In this document: positions 54,273-62,231 of the stretch, piece after piece
Layout of the letters: each line of letters starts with the position of its first letter
How positions within the stretch are numbered: the stretch's first letter is position 1
DNA from: Bacillus sp. IITD106
GTDB taxonomy: Bacteria > Bacillota > Bacilli > Bacillales > Bacillaceae_C
DNA length: 64,000 nucleotides
Assembly: GCF_019459225.1 (NCBI RefSeq)
Contig: NZ_JAIAZY010000011.1
Location: forward strand, 1-64,000
Direction of reading: 5' to 3'
The notes under the pieces: model-generated
Told to the model about the DNA's origin: nothing
Seen by the model: only the letters and a program-made list of their open reading frames with translations
The model's database searches: none
Made by a program: the position numbers and the translations under genes

Positions 54273-54992
54273 TTATTTTTTTGAAATTTCTTCTAAAGGC
54301 TTCGCATTTCCATATGTAGGATACGGACGATTGGATGGACTTACCCATTTTGCCGCATTTACAAGGACTTTCTGAATTTCTTTATTGTGATAAGTTGGGT
54401 ACGTTTCGTGTCCAGGTCTGAAGTAGAAAATTTTACCGTTACCTCTTTGGTATGTACATCCAGATCTGAAGACCTCTCCTCCCTCAAACCAACTAACAAA
54501 GACAAGTTGATCTGGAGCTGGAATATCAAAATGCTCTCCATACATTTCTTCTTTTTCTAGTTCAATGTACTCGCCAATTCCTTCTGCAATTGGATGAGAA
54601 GGATCGACGACCCAAAGTCTTTCTCTATCATCGGCTTCACGCCATTTTAAGTCACATGATGTTCCCATCAATTTTTTGAAAATTTTTGAGAAGTGCCCTG
54701 AATGGAGAACGACAAGTCCCATTCCTTCCAAAACTCGTTTATGTACACGGTCTACAATATCATCTGATACATCATGATGTGCCATATGTCCCCACCAAAA
54801 AAGTACGTCTGTTTCATTTAGAACATCCTCTGTTAAACCATGTTCTGGCTCATCTAATGTCGCTGTTTTAACATCAAACCCATTTTCAGCAAGTGTTTTC
54901 GCAATGGCACCATGAATGCCTTCAGGATAAATATCAGCAACGACCTGATTCTTTTTTTCATGGCGATTTTCATTCCATACCGTAATCCTCAT
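54273..54992 (-). CDS. ThuA-domain protein
   Basis: 239 aa from the ATG at 54992 (AAGGAGAGAG upstream; the frame opens at 55028). Class I glutamine-amidotransferase-like fold of the ThuA family: [61 protein letters not shown]. ThuA proteins act in trehalose or sugar-derivative use; the substrate here is unknown. Monocistronic. Confidence 0.85.
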   Translation of the reverse strand: MRITVWNENRHEKKNQVVADIYPEGIHGAIAKTLAENGFDVKTATLDEPEHGLTEDVLNETDVLFWWGHMAHHDVSDDIVDRVHKRVLEGMGLVVLHSGHFSKIFKKLMGTSCDLKWREADDRERLWVVDPSHPIAEGIGEYIELEKEEMYGEHFDIPAPDQLVFVSWFEGGEVFRSGCTYQRGNGKIFYFRPGHETYPTYHNKEIQKVLVNAAKWVSPSNRPYPTYGNAKPLEEISKK

Positions 54993-55103
54993 GCTTTCTC
55001 TCTCCTTCATAATGTATTTAGAGCTCAACCGCTTACATACTCTAATATTGATAATATAGCAATTATGCGCTGGTTGAACAAGGAATTAAATTCCGCAAAA
55101 TGA

Positions 55104-55134
55104 GAAACAGCCTCTCATCATATGAGGCTGTTTC
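55104..55134 (-). terminator. dgkB terminator
   Basis: GAAACAGCCTC, nine bases, GAGGCTGTTTC, directly after the dgkB stop. Confidence 0.8.
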
Positions 55135-56053
55135 ATACTTTATCTTGGTCTCTAATTTTATCAATCGGTACGAAAACTTCTAAATGGCGGTAAAGATTTG
55201 AAAATTCCGCTGGGAGCAACCCGCCATACTCACCGTCAATATTTAGCTGCATTTTTTCTTTCGATTTTACTTTTACATAATTTGCTTTCGTATAAATTAA
55301 GTTCGGATCATTAATATGCTCTCCGCGAAGGGCTAATGATGCAATTCGAATAAATTCCGCTAAGTTTGTTTTTTTCAAAATCATCAGTGTAAATAGTCCA
55401 TCGTTGACAGAAGAATCGGGAGCCAATTTTTCAAAACCACCTACAGAATTGGTCAAGCCGATGAGGAATAGCATAATTTCACCTTCGAAAAGCTTCCCAT
55501 CATATTCGATGGTAACGTCTGCAGCGTGGATGGATGGAAGCATCTCGATCCCTTTTAAATAATACGCAAGTTGTCCTAATACGGTTTTCAGCTTGCTTGG
55601 GACTTCATACGTCAACTCCGTTAGCCGTCCGCCACCTGCGATATTAATAAAATAACTATCATTCATACGACCGATATCAACTGGAATGGTATCATTTTTG
55701 ATAATGACATCAACAGCTGAATCAATATCTCTCGGTATATTTAAGGCACGCGCAAAATCATTAGTCGTTCCGGTTGGAATTACCCCTAGTTTTGGTCGAA
55801 ATTCCTGCTCTGCCAATCCATTGACGACTTCATTGATTGTGCCGTCACCACCCGCTGCAATCACGATATCATATTTACGCTCTACAGCTATTTTAGCAGC
55901 TTGAATGGCATCTCCCTCGCCTGTAGTGGCATGACATGATGTCTCATAGCCTGCGCTCTCTAGCTTTTGTAAAACATCCGCTAGATTTCGCTTAAAAATT
56001 TCCCGGCCTGAAGTCGGATTATATATAATTCGTGCTCTCTTCACATACTTCAC
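55133..56053 (-). CDS. dgkB: Diacylglycerol kinase DgkB
   Basis: 306 aa, soluble lipid kinase. Nucleotide site AAGGDGTINEVVNGL, LGVIPTGTTNDFARALNIP, C-terminal NIDGEYGGLLPAEF. It phosphorylates diacylglycerol released during lipoteichoic acid synthesis. In B. subtilis dgkB directly precedes rlmD (yefA); here 10 kb with opuA and other genes lies between them. Confidence 0.93.
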   Translation of the reverse strand: MKYVKRARIIYNPTSGREIFKRNLADVLQKLESAGYETSCHATTGEGDAIQAAKIAVERKYDIVIAAGGDGTINEVVNGLAEQEFRPKLGVIPTGTTNDFARALNIPRDIDSAVDVIIKNDTIPVDIGRMNDSYFINIAGGGRLTELTYEVPSKLKTVLGQLAYYLKGIEMLPSIHAADVTIEYDGKLFEGEIMLFLIGLTNSVGGFEKLAPDSSVNDGLFTLMILKKTNLAEFIRIASLALRGEHINDPNLIYTKANYVKVKSKEKMQLNIDGEYGGLLPAEFSNLYRHLEVFVPIDKIRDQDKV

Positions 56054-56220
56054 CCCATCACCAAGAAATCAAGGATTGATAATTATCAATTAAGCATCCG
56101 GACATATCATACCTCTTTTTTTCAATAAAATCCAGAACACGGGACAAGATTGGGCCAGGATGATGGACAGGTTGTGAACTTTTTCGAACAGTTTTCGTGA
56201 ATAAACAGAAGCCAAAAATT

Positions 56221-57120
56221 TTATTTTATATCAACGCCATCAGCATTCTTAATAAATATGGTATGCTTCCCTGTCCCGAATGTTTTACTTGCTGATTTGA
56301 TTTCATCTTCATCATTATTTTTCACACTCTTGGTGGTATCCCAATTTCCATCATCCAAATTGCGGGAATTTTGAACATCTAGTGTGACATTTGTATCCTT
56401 TGACACCATTATTTCCAAATAACCGCCGTTTACTACTTCCCAATCCGATTGCATATTCCGAGGTTTTAATGACAATGAATTTCCTTTTCCATTGACTTCA
56501 AGATTCATATTTTCCGGAATTAGTAGAATAGGCTCCATTTGACCGCTAAATCCACTATAACGGTTGTACGGTATTTCTTTAAAACGTATATAAATCGTAT
56601 CTCCTTGTTTTTCTACTAGCGCATAATCTGAAATATCTTTTATTGGAAAGCCTTTTTTATCAACATCCCCTCTATACGTTCCAAACATTGTCAACGATTT
56701 ACTCGTTGTACTTTCAATCGTAACGGGATATTGCTCTGTATCCACTTGAATGCGTGTAATCCCTTCTAGTCCTGTTTCTTCGTATTTCGGTAAATCGATT
56801 GTTTTTACTTCAGCTGAAATGTGTTGCTTTGCCGCATCCAGAAGACCTACAGTTTGCAGCAATGCTACACCCAGGCCAACCGTTCCAATAAAACCGATAA
56901 AGATGATACTAATAAAATCATATTTTACATGGCTATTATCCTTATTAAAAAACGCCAAATATATAAGAATCTCAATTCCTAGAATAATGAATAACACGGG
57001 CCACCATGATAAAAGAGCTACCGCGGGATCCCAGTCAAGCACTTGCTGTAGAAGAAGGAAAACGCCGAGGAAAACGAGGGCCCCTCCCATTGAAAAAGAA
57101 CCTACTCTCCATGTTCTCAT
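56221..57120 (-). CDS. LiaF-like membrane protein of the ECF operon
   Basis: 299 aa. Three hydrophobic segments (about 10-30, 35-57, 68-92), then an external domain of about 200 residues rich in beta strands (ITRIQVDTEQYPVTIESTTSKSLTMFGTYRG ... LEIMVSKDTNVTLDVQNSRNLDDG), like the adhesin-type domains of LiaF or DUF4097 proteins. The last gene of an operon with an ECF sigma factor; overlaps the upstream gene by 4 bases. Role in cell-envelope stress is inferred. Confidence 0.7.
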   Translation of the reverse strand: MRTWRVGSFSMGGALVFLGVFLLLQQVLDWDPAVALLSWWPVLFIILGIEILIYLAFFNKDNSHVKYDFISIIFIGFIGTVGLGVALLQTVGLLDAAKQHISAEVKTIDLPKYEETGLEGITRIQVDTEQYPVTIESTTSKSLTMFGTYRGDVDKKGFPIKDISDYALVEKQGDTIYIRFKEIPYNRYSGFSGQMEPILLIPENMNLEVNGKGNSLSLKPRNMQSDWEVVNGGYLEIMVSKDTNVTLDVQNSRNLDDGNWDTTKSVKNNDEDEIKSASKTFGTGKHTIFIKNADGVDIK

Positions 57121-58205
57121 TCGTTATCACCTTCTTCTTTTTCAATCGCTACTTTCTTCCCAGACAATAATTTGATTCCGCCACCAATAAGTAAAAGACA
57201 GAGCACCCCTGTTTGGAAATAGCGATAAAACCAAAAATTAATATCGACGGCCAAAAGTCTTTGAACATAAGGAGCAACAATCGGCATGAAAATGTTTGTT
57301 CCAAGATAGTACACACCAAGAGCAATTAACCCAATCCCGACCCATTTTTGATGATTAATAAAGAACGACACGATTGGTACGTCTTCTTCAACCTCGTCTG
57401 TCTCTGCTCTTGACGCTTTTTGCAGGCCATCAAAGAAGCTGAAAAACCAGATGATCGGAACTACGAATAAGAAAATTCCGAGCCGTAACACATCAAGGAT
57501 ATAGATTGAAAATAAGAAAGCTGCCATTAACTGAATCCCGCGTTTTTGCAGTCCTAAGTATAAGTGACCCGCTCCTGGAATAATGGAAAGCAATGTAGCA
57601 ATTGCTTTACTTTTTCTGCCTTCACCTGCTCTATTTTCAATATCTTCTAATACGGATTTATCAACAAGTGTCTCGCCTTTTTGTTTGGCATCAAGAAGTC
57701 TTATCACATCAAAAAATCCGTAGATCCAAATGATTGGCAGAGATGCTAGAAAAATAAGGAATTGTTCGCGCCCAGTCATTGCAGTTACAAATAACACCAT
57801 TATCGCCACGCCAAGGAAGGAAGCTAACAGTGTCATTCCGCGATAGACTAATCCTAGCTGAAAGTGACCCAAACCTGGAACGAAAGAAAGTACTATTGTA
57901 AAAAATCGTTCCGAATCATTAGCTCTTTGTTCTACAGCCACAGCCTCTGTATTAATTGGCTGCTGGTATAATTTCGAGGCCGTAACAACTGTATCAATAA
58001 AATTCACTATATACATGATTAATCCGCCTAATGCGAAAATCGTAAAAAAATCTTCGCCCGACATTGCAGCCAACCCAAACGACAGGATTGGAATTCCAAA
58101 AACAGTAAATGTATAGAAAAACCCGCGCAAAACTTTTCCAAGATACATCAAACCGCCGCCTGGAAAAAATGCGAGTAAAAATGCGATAAATGGGTTTTTA
58201 TTCAT
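57117..58205 (-). CDS. Multi-helix membrane protein with three internal repeats
   Basis: 362 aa with about nine membrane helices. Three diverged copies of a TM2-like module: FLLAFFPGGGLMYLGKVLRG, IVLSFVPGLGHFQLGLVYRG and LLSIIPGAGHLYLGLQKRG, each a P-G-x-G/G-x-x-Y/F-LG turn between helices. Function is unknown. It overlaps the anti-sigma gene by 8 bases and is part of the ECF operon. Confidence 0.75.
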   Translation of the reverse strand: MNKNPFIAFLLAFFPGGGLMYLGKVLRGFFYTFTVFGIPILSFGLAAMSGEDFFTIFALGGLIMYIVNFIDTVVTASKLYQQPINTEAVAVEQRANDSERFFTIVLSFVPGLGHFQLGLVYRGMTLLASFLGVAIMVLFVTAMTGREQFLIFLASLPIIWIYGFFDVIRLLDAKQKGETLVDKSVLEDIENRAGEGRKSKAIATLLSIIPGAGHLYLGLQKRGIQLMAAFLFSIYILDVLRLGIFLFVVPIIWFFSFFDGLQKASRAETDEVEEDVPIVSFFINHQKWVGIGLIALGVYYLGTNIFMPIVAPYVQRLLAVDINFWFYRYFQTGVLCLLLIGGGIKLLSGKKVAIEKEEGDNE

Positions 58206-58659
58206 GACGATCCTCCTCCTTAAGTATCTTTTCGAATTTATTTGTAAAGGAATCTTGTTTATTTAAAAATGATTGCACGAATGAATCTGCTTGTTTTTGC
58301 TCATTATTTTCAAAAGAACTTGCCATATTCATAAGCTGAGAAAACACTCCAGTAGACATTAAGACTAATGTTACTGCTGCCGCCACGAAATAGTTAAAAA
58401 TGGTTTGTTTTTGAGAAATCTTTCTTTTTGGTTTACTCGTTGGCTTCTTCAGCTCTGTTACTTGATGCATAATCGAATCCGCAAAGCTGGACGAATCAGC
58501 CATTTCCGGCATCTGGAATTCTTCCGCTTCCACCGCTTTTAAATAAAGCTCTAGACAGTGGTCACAACTGTAAAGATGGTTTTCATATATTTCTCGTGTT
58601 TCTTCATTTAGCTCATCCCGAACATATTCGAGCCAATTTTCATACGACTTATGATTCAT
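58198..58659 (-). CDS. Zinc-finger anti-sigma factor
   Basis: 153 aa. The N-terminal His-x3-Cys-x2-Cys site (YENHLYSCDHCLELY) is the ZAS signature that clamps the sigma factor; one membrane helix (FNYFVAAAVTLVLMSTGVFSQ) follows. It overlaps the sigma gene by 4 bases, as sigma/anti-sigma pairs do. Confidence 0.85.
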   Translation of the reverse strand: MNHKSYENWLEYVRDELNEETREIYENHLYSCDHCLELYLKAVEAEEFQMPEMADSSSFADSIMHQVTELKKPTSKPKRKISQKQTIFNYFVAAAVTLVLMSTGVFSQLMNMASSFENNEQKQADSFVQSFLNKQDSFTNKFEKILKEEDRHE

Positions 58660-59198
58660 GAAAAATCATCCTCCTTCCAGTGCTTTTTCATCCATTGTCT
58701 TGCACGATAAAGCCTTACTTCGACTGTTTTTGGCTGCACTTCTTCTTTTACCGCTATTTCTTGATAAGTCTTTTCTTTTATGTAAAAGTCTTCGACGACG
58801 GACCGATAATTTTCTGGCAGCTCCTTAATTCTTTTTCTTAAAAGTTCTCTTTTTTCTTTATTAATAAGTAATAGCTCTACACTTTCCGATGGTGGAGCAT
58901 GGCCCGTTTCATCATACTCCACTTGCTGGTTTTCCTGCCTTCTTACTTGCTTTCTTTTTATATCAATCGCATGATTAACAGCAATTCGAGTGATCCACGT
59001 CTTAAATCCTTGCTTCTCATATTGGGGGAGAGAAGTATAGATTTTGAGGAACACTTCCTGCGCTGCATCTTCAGCATCTTTTTCATTGCGAAGAACGCCG
59101 TAAACTGTAAAAAATATATGGTTTCGATATTTTTCTACGAGAACACGAAACGCATGGTCATTTCCCTTTTTTATTTTTTCAATGAGCACATCATCCAA
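58656..59198 (-). CDS. ECF RNA polymerase sigma factor
   Basis: 180 aa, regions 2 (FRVLVEKYRNHIFFTVYGVLRNEKDAEDAAQEVFLKIYTSL) and 4 (LPENYRSVVEDFYIKEKTYQEIAVKEEVQPKTVEVRLYRARQWMKK). TTG start at 59198 with GGGGGGAG at 7 bases; the nearby ATG is out of frame. A promoter with a CGTC -10 lies upstream, so it probably activates its own operon. Confidence 0.9.
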   Translation of the reverse strand: MDDVLIEKIKKGNDHAFRVLVEKYRNHIFFTVYGVLRNEKDAEDAAQEVFLKIYTSLPQYEKQGFKTWITRIAVNHAIDIKRKQVRRQENQQVEYDETGHAPPSESVELLLINKEKRELLRKRIKELPENYRSVVEDFYIKEKTYQEIAVKEEVQPKTVEVRLYRARQWMKKHWKEDDFS

Positions 59199-59231
59199 AT
59201 TTTCTCTCCCCCCTTTCCGCTTGCATCATAA

Positions 59232-59261
59232 TAGACGTTGCGCACAACATCAAACCCTACA
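59232..59261 (-). promoter_or_regulatory. Candidate ECF promoter (autoregulation)
   Basis: Minus strand: TGTAGGG as a possible -35 and CGTCTA (59232-59237) as -10, about 16-17 bases apart. CGTC is the usual -10 of ECF sigma factors. Confidence 0.5.
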
Positions 59262-59281
59262 CATTTTTCTAATTCATTTTA

Positions 59282-60163
59282 TCATGGTAGGGCAAGCGTA
59301 TTTTCTTTATTTTGCTGAAATCCGTAATTTAGCAATGAAATAGAATCTGTCCACCTGGATTCTTTTCCAGAATGAAGCACAACGGCAATCAGCTTTTGAT
59401 TTCCCCTTTTAGCAGACGACACCAGACAATATCCCGCCTGGTCAGTGAATCCGGTTTTTAGACCTGTAGCATCTTGGTAAAAATAGTGGCTATTAGGATT
59501 TAAAAGCTGATTCCGGTTTTGGTACGTATGTGTCCTTGTAGAAAAGAATTGCTTACTTACGAGCTTGCTGATCACTTTATTCCGATTTGCTTCCTTCGCA
59601 ATTAGCGCAATATCGTAAGCAGTAGAAAAATGTTTTTCATCATGCAAACCATGTGGATTTACAAAATTAGAGTGGATCGCGCCGATTTCCTTCGCCTTTT
59701 TATTCATTAAATCGGCAAAATACTGAATAGCTTCAAGTTCATTCATCTTCTTGTCTTGATTAGCCATGTATACCGCAAGCGACCTAGCAGCATCATTTCC
59801 TGATTGTAAAAGCATGGCTGCAATCAGTTCCTCCACGGTTTGAACTTGTCCTTCAAATAAACCGGCACGCGCCTCGCCTTCTGTTTGGAGATAAACTTCT
59901 TTGCCGATCTTTACTTTTTCGTTAGGTGTGCTTTTATCAAGTACAACCAAAGCAGTTAAAAGTTTCGTCGTACTCGCTGGATACAATTTTTCATTTTCGT
60001 TTTTGGAAAAGATGATCTTCCCAGTATTTTCATCCATTAGAACGGCAGCTTCTCCTGATATATATACAGGTGAATGCGTAAACGCCATAATGATTTGATC
60101 TTTTTTATAAAAAGTAATAATCGTTAAAAGGATAATGATAAGAAATATACTTTTGCTTTTCAT
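59282..60163 (-). CDS. D-Ala-D-Ala carboxypeptidase (S11, DacF-like)
   Basis: 293 aa from the ATG at 60163 (TAGGGGAGTG upstream). Signal/anchor helix (5-25), SxxK as PASTTK, SxN as SGN (LLQSGNDAARS) and KTG as LKTGF. It trims D-Ala from peptidoglycan stem peptides outside the membrane. All three motifs are intact, in contrast to vanY at 19.1 kb. Convergent to nothing; lies just after the ECF promoter. Confidence 0.9.
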   Translation of the reverse strand: MKSKSIFLIIILLTIITFYKKDQIIMAFTHSPVYISGEAAVLMDENTGKIIFSKNENEKLYPASTTKLLTALVVLDKSTPNEKVKIGKEVYLQTEGEARAGLFEGQVQTVEELIAAMLLQSGNDAARSLAVYMANQDKKMNELEAIQYFADLMNKKAKEIGAIHSNFVNPHGLHDEKHFSTAYDIALIAKEANRNKVISKLVSKQFFSTRTHTYQNRNQLLNPNSHYFYQDATGLKTGFTDQAGYCLVSSAKRGNQKLIAVVLHSGKESRWTDSISLLNYGFQQNKENTLALP

Positions 60164-60229
60164 GGCACTCACTCCCCTAATTCGCATATCCATTACTAAT
60201 AGACGTAGGAAAAAGACAATCCCCTACAC

Positions 60230-60463
60230 AAATAAAGGAAAATAATACGAATTTGTAGAATGATAGTTATTTCACCACAAACTAAAAGGTGACGTCCAAT
60301 ATTCCAGACGTCACCGTACTTTGTTTCATGCTCTACTATATTTTCTATCGCTTGTTCTATATCAAAATGATCCTCTTCAACTGGATCATCAATTTCTTCG
60401 ATTGTAGGTAAACTAGAAAGAAGATCGTTGAATTCCTCCGTATCAAACCCAGTTAATTCTATT
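60230..60463 (-). pseudogene. Fragment of a phage-type DNA methyltransferase
   Basis: Minus-strand frame without a start: IELTGFDTEEFNDLLSSLPTIEE, ..DPVEEDHFDIEQAIENIVEHETKYGDVWNIGRHLLVCGE. The GDxWxxGRHxLxCG string joins the ParB-like and methyltransferase parts of phage adenine methylases. Everything else is missing. A phage remnant outside the array. Confidence 0.55.
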
Positions 60464-60524
60464 TAGAGTGGATCGTCGGACAACTCCTGTAGTATATGGT
60501 ATAATCTATTTATCGATTATTGAT

Positions 60525-60550
60525 TAGCCGGGAGGAATCCTGGCTTTTTT
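60525..60550 (+). terminator. Terminator or attenuator upstream of a small gene
   Basis: AGCCGGGA-GGAA-TCCTGGCT followed by TTTTTT; TATAAT at about 60499-60504 lies before it. The small gene starts 24 bases further on. Confidence 0.65.
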
Positions 60551-60573
60551 AAAACTAATCTGGAGTTGATAAA

Positions 60574-60660
60574 ATGAGTGCATTTACTTGGATTGGTTTA
60601 ATAGCAGTCCTAATCGGGCTTATTTTTGTATTTTTAACTAAAAGGATTGATAAAAAGTAA
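60574..60660 (+). CDS. 28-aa membrane peptide
   Basis: One hydrophobic helix (FTWIGLIAVLIGLIFVFL) and a basic tail KRIDKK. CTGGAG is well placed before the ATG. Such short single-helix proteins are common in Bacillaceae but their roles vary. Function is unknown. Confidence 0.6.
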   Translation: MSAFTWIGLIAVLIGLIFVFLTKRIDKK

Positions 60661-60693
60661 CTATTTAACCCCTTTACGTCTCATTTCTGTCAT

Positions 60694-60885
60694 CTATTCA
60701 CTAAGTATTTTCAATCCGCCTGTATCGCCTTTTCTATTTCTAAATCCAACAATTTCAATTTCTCTTTTTGGGACTTTTAACATTCCTTTTGTTAAAGATT
60801 AAATATTTACATAACCTTCCATGTTAACCTATTTCCATAATTCACATATATCACCATCATGTTTCACGTAGATTTTCATGTTCAT
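60694..60885 (-). pseudogene. Small gene with two in-frame stops
   Basis: AAAAGGAGATGAAC-ATG start. One frame of 64 codons: MNMKIYVKHDGDICELWK, stop (TAG), VNMEGYVNI, stop (TAA), SLTKGMLKVPKREIEIVGFRN...GGLKILSE. The parts read as one protein. Family not recognised. Confidence 0.6.
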
Positions 60886-60951
60886 CTCCTTTTATGTAGC
60901 AATTTGTACTCAAATTGGTTTTGCTTATGTCCACAACCTAGTCAAACGATT

Positions 60952-61065
60952 CTAACTTTCACAGTCATTGCAGATAGTTCTCCAACTTCCCTTAATCCTC
61001 TTATGGCTACCCTCACCGATCAGCACAATTTTTAAGCACTTATGGCAAATGCCTTTATATTTCAA
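60952..61065 (-). CDS. 37-aa zinc-ribbon-like peptide
   Basis: TTG start with GGAG at 8 bases. Two Cys pairs: GICHKCLKIV and TICNDCES, enough for a zinc ribbon. Too short to place in a family. Confidence 0.5.
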   Translation of the reverse strand: MKYKGICHKCLKIVLIGEGSHKRIKGSWRTICNDCES

Positions 61066-61174
61066 TTCAAACTCTCCTTAGAGTTACTTCACCTTTTATT
61101 TTGATAAATTCCTGAATAATTTTTCCTTTTATTACAAACATTAACGTTATTACATTAGATGGGAGGAATAATTA

Positions 61175-61429
61175 GTGCTTAACAAAATTCTATATTCAGC
61201 TTGTGCCCTTTTGATTAGTGCTTTCCTTTTTGGTGTTTCAAATGGACATGCCCAAACCCCAATTGCAGAAACCAATAACACTTTTTCTAGTAACGAAGTG
61301 ACACATATTGCACAAAACGACGATGGGACAGATAATAACGTTAATGATGACAACGATACGGATTGGGGTTGGGTTGGTTTAGTCGGTTTAGCTGGTCTTT
61401 TAGGATTAAGGCGAAACGATAAAAAATAA
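61175..61429 (+). CDS. Secreted WGxxGxxG-tail protein
   Basis: 84 aa, GTG start with GGGAGG at good distance. Signal peptide (to about residue 26), an acidic Asn/Asp-rich middle, and a C-terminal DWGWVGLVGLAGLLGLRRNDKK with repeated WGxxGxxGLxGL then basic residues. This is the sorting-tail type known as WGxxGxxG, a hydrophobic helix followed by Arg. Role is unknown. Confidence 0.8.
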   Translation: MLNKILYSACALLISAFLFGVSNGHAQTPIAETNNTFSSNEVTHIAQNDDGTDNNVNDDNDTDWGWVGLVGLAGLLGLRRNDKK

Positions 61430-61456
61430 ATAATTTACCTATTAATCCTTTTAATT

Positions 61457-61505
61457 TGAACAAGATAAGAATGCCATTTGGTACTTATTCTTGTTCATTT
61501 TTTTA
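61457..61505 (+). terminator. Terminator
   Basis: GAACAAGATAAGAAT paired with ATTCTTGTTC, followed by ATTTTTTT. Confidence 0.75.
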
Positions 61506-61590
61506 TTAATCACTTTTCGTCTATTGCCCAGTGGATTCGAACTGCGAAATAAGAAAAATATTTTAGTGGATTCTTTACAATCACTCGGCA

Positions 61591-61596
61591 TATAAT
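61591..61596 (+). promoter_or_regulatory. TATAAT promoter for the tRNA-like RNA
   Basis: Perfect -10. With a 17-18-base spacer the -35 would be GGATTC or TGGATT, which is weak. Start of transcription would fall at about 61603-61606, the first base of the acceptor stem. Confidence 0.55.
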
Positions 61597-61605
61597 TTAT
61601 TAAAT

Positions 61606-61800
61606 GCCTCTGTAGCTTTAGAAGGGAAGAGCGCCGGAAAACATTGTAGAACCGGGTCGCAAGGCAAGGGTTTCAGAAGCACCGAAAAGCAAATTAGCTG
61701 AGACAGGTGAAACTCCTGTCGGTGAAAGTCCGTAGGGAAGCGTGTTCTCCCCTAGCCTATGCTTACGAAAGGAGTGCGGGTTCGAATCCCGTCAGAGGCA
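61606..61800 (+). ncRNA. tRNA-like structured RNA with large insert
   Basis: Acceptor stem GCCTCTG (61606-61612) pairs with CAGAGGC (61793-61799), then A. D-arm like: TA-GCTT-TAGAAGGGAA-GAGC. T-arm: GCGGG-TTCGAAT-CCCGT with TTC at the canonical place. CCGG/CCGG may form a loose anticodon-like arm with a 14-base loop AAAACATTGTAGAA. About 120 bases between this arm and the T-arm hold further hairpins, such as CACC/GGTG enclosing GACAGG-TGAAACT-CCTGTC, and TAGGG/CCCTA. No CCA is encoded. No protein frame of note. It is neither a normal tRNA nor a tmRNA that I recognise. Confidence 0.65.
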
Positions 61801-61942
61801 TTATATTTCTTATGTCGTAATTTCTGTCAACTAACTCTCTAATTTCTCAACTTCCCTCTTTTTCAATAACTTACTAATAGCGAAACCGCCTATCACCTCG
61901 TTTGTGCGTGTTAAAATTACTGATTGTCCAAAAAGGGTTTAG

Positions 61943-62215
61943 TTGATTTTGTATATGGGTGATTTTCTTTTCAAAACTGTCTTTATTTTGTTAATCCTTT
62001 TGGGAGCTGTTTCATTCACACTATTCATTAGACCAATACTTATTAGTGCTAAGGCGAAAACTAGTGCTTCTAATGAATTAAATAATAAGTTAGATAAAAT
62101 TATTGAACTACTTGAAAAGCAAGATAAACAAATATATGTTATTTTTCTCAGCATGGGAATACCGCAAAACTTTTATGAATATAGAAAACAAAATAAAATA
62201 GTAGGCATCATTTAA
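61943..62215 (+). CDS. Single-helix membrane protein with coiled coil
   Basis: 90 aa. Membrane helix (FKTVFILLILLGAVSFTLFI) followed by a charged helix (ASNELNNKLDKIIELLEKQDKQ). Start TTG 61943 with AGGG close by, or ATG 61955. No family recognised. Confidence 0.6.
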   Translation: MILYMGDFLFKTVFILLILLGAVSFTLFIRPILISAKAKTSASNELNNKLDKIIELLEKQDKQIYVIFLSMGIPQNFYEYRKQNKIVGII

Positions 62216-62225
62216 AGATGCCTAC
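62198..62225. terminator. Bidirectional terminator
   Basis: TAGGCATC, seven bases, GATGCCTA, between convergent genes. Confidence 0.8.
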
Positions 62226-62231
62226 CATTCT

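Noticed and set aside
54160-54348. Small minus-strand frame downstream of thuA
   Set aside because: It overlaps a terminator and a Fur box and has no ribosome site.
60288-60315. Palindrome GGTGACGT ... ACGTCACC
   Set aside because: It falls inside the coding remnant GDVWNIGRH of the phage methyltransferase, so the symmetry is probably accidental.
61606-61800. Ordinary tRNA gene
   Set aside because: No standard anticodon arm, and more than 100 extra bases before the T-arm.
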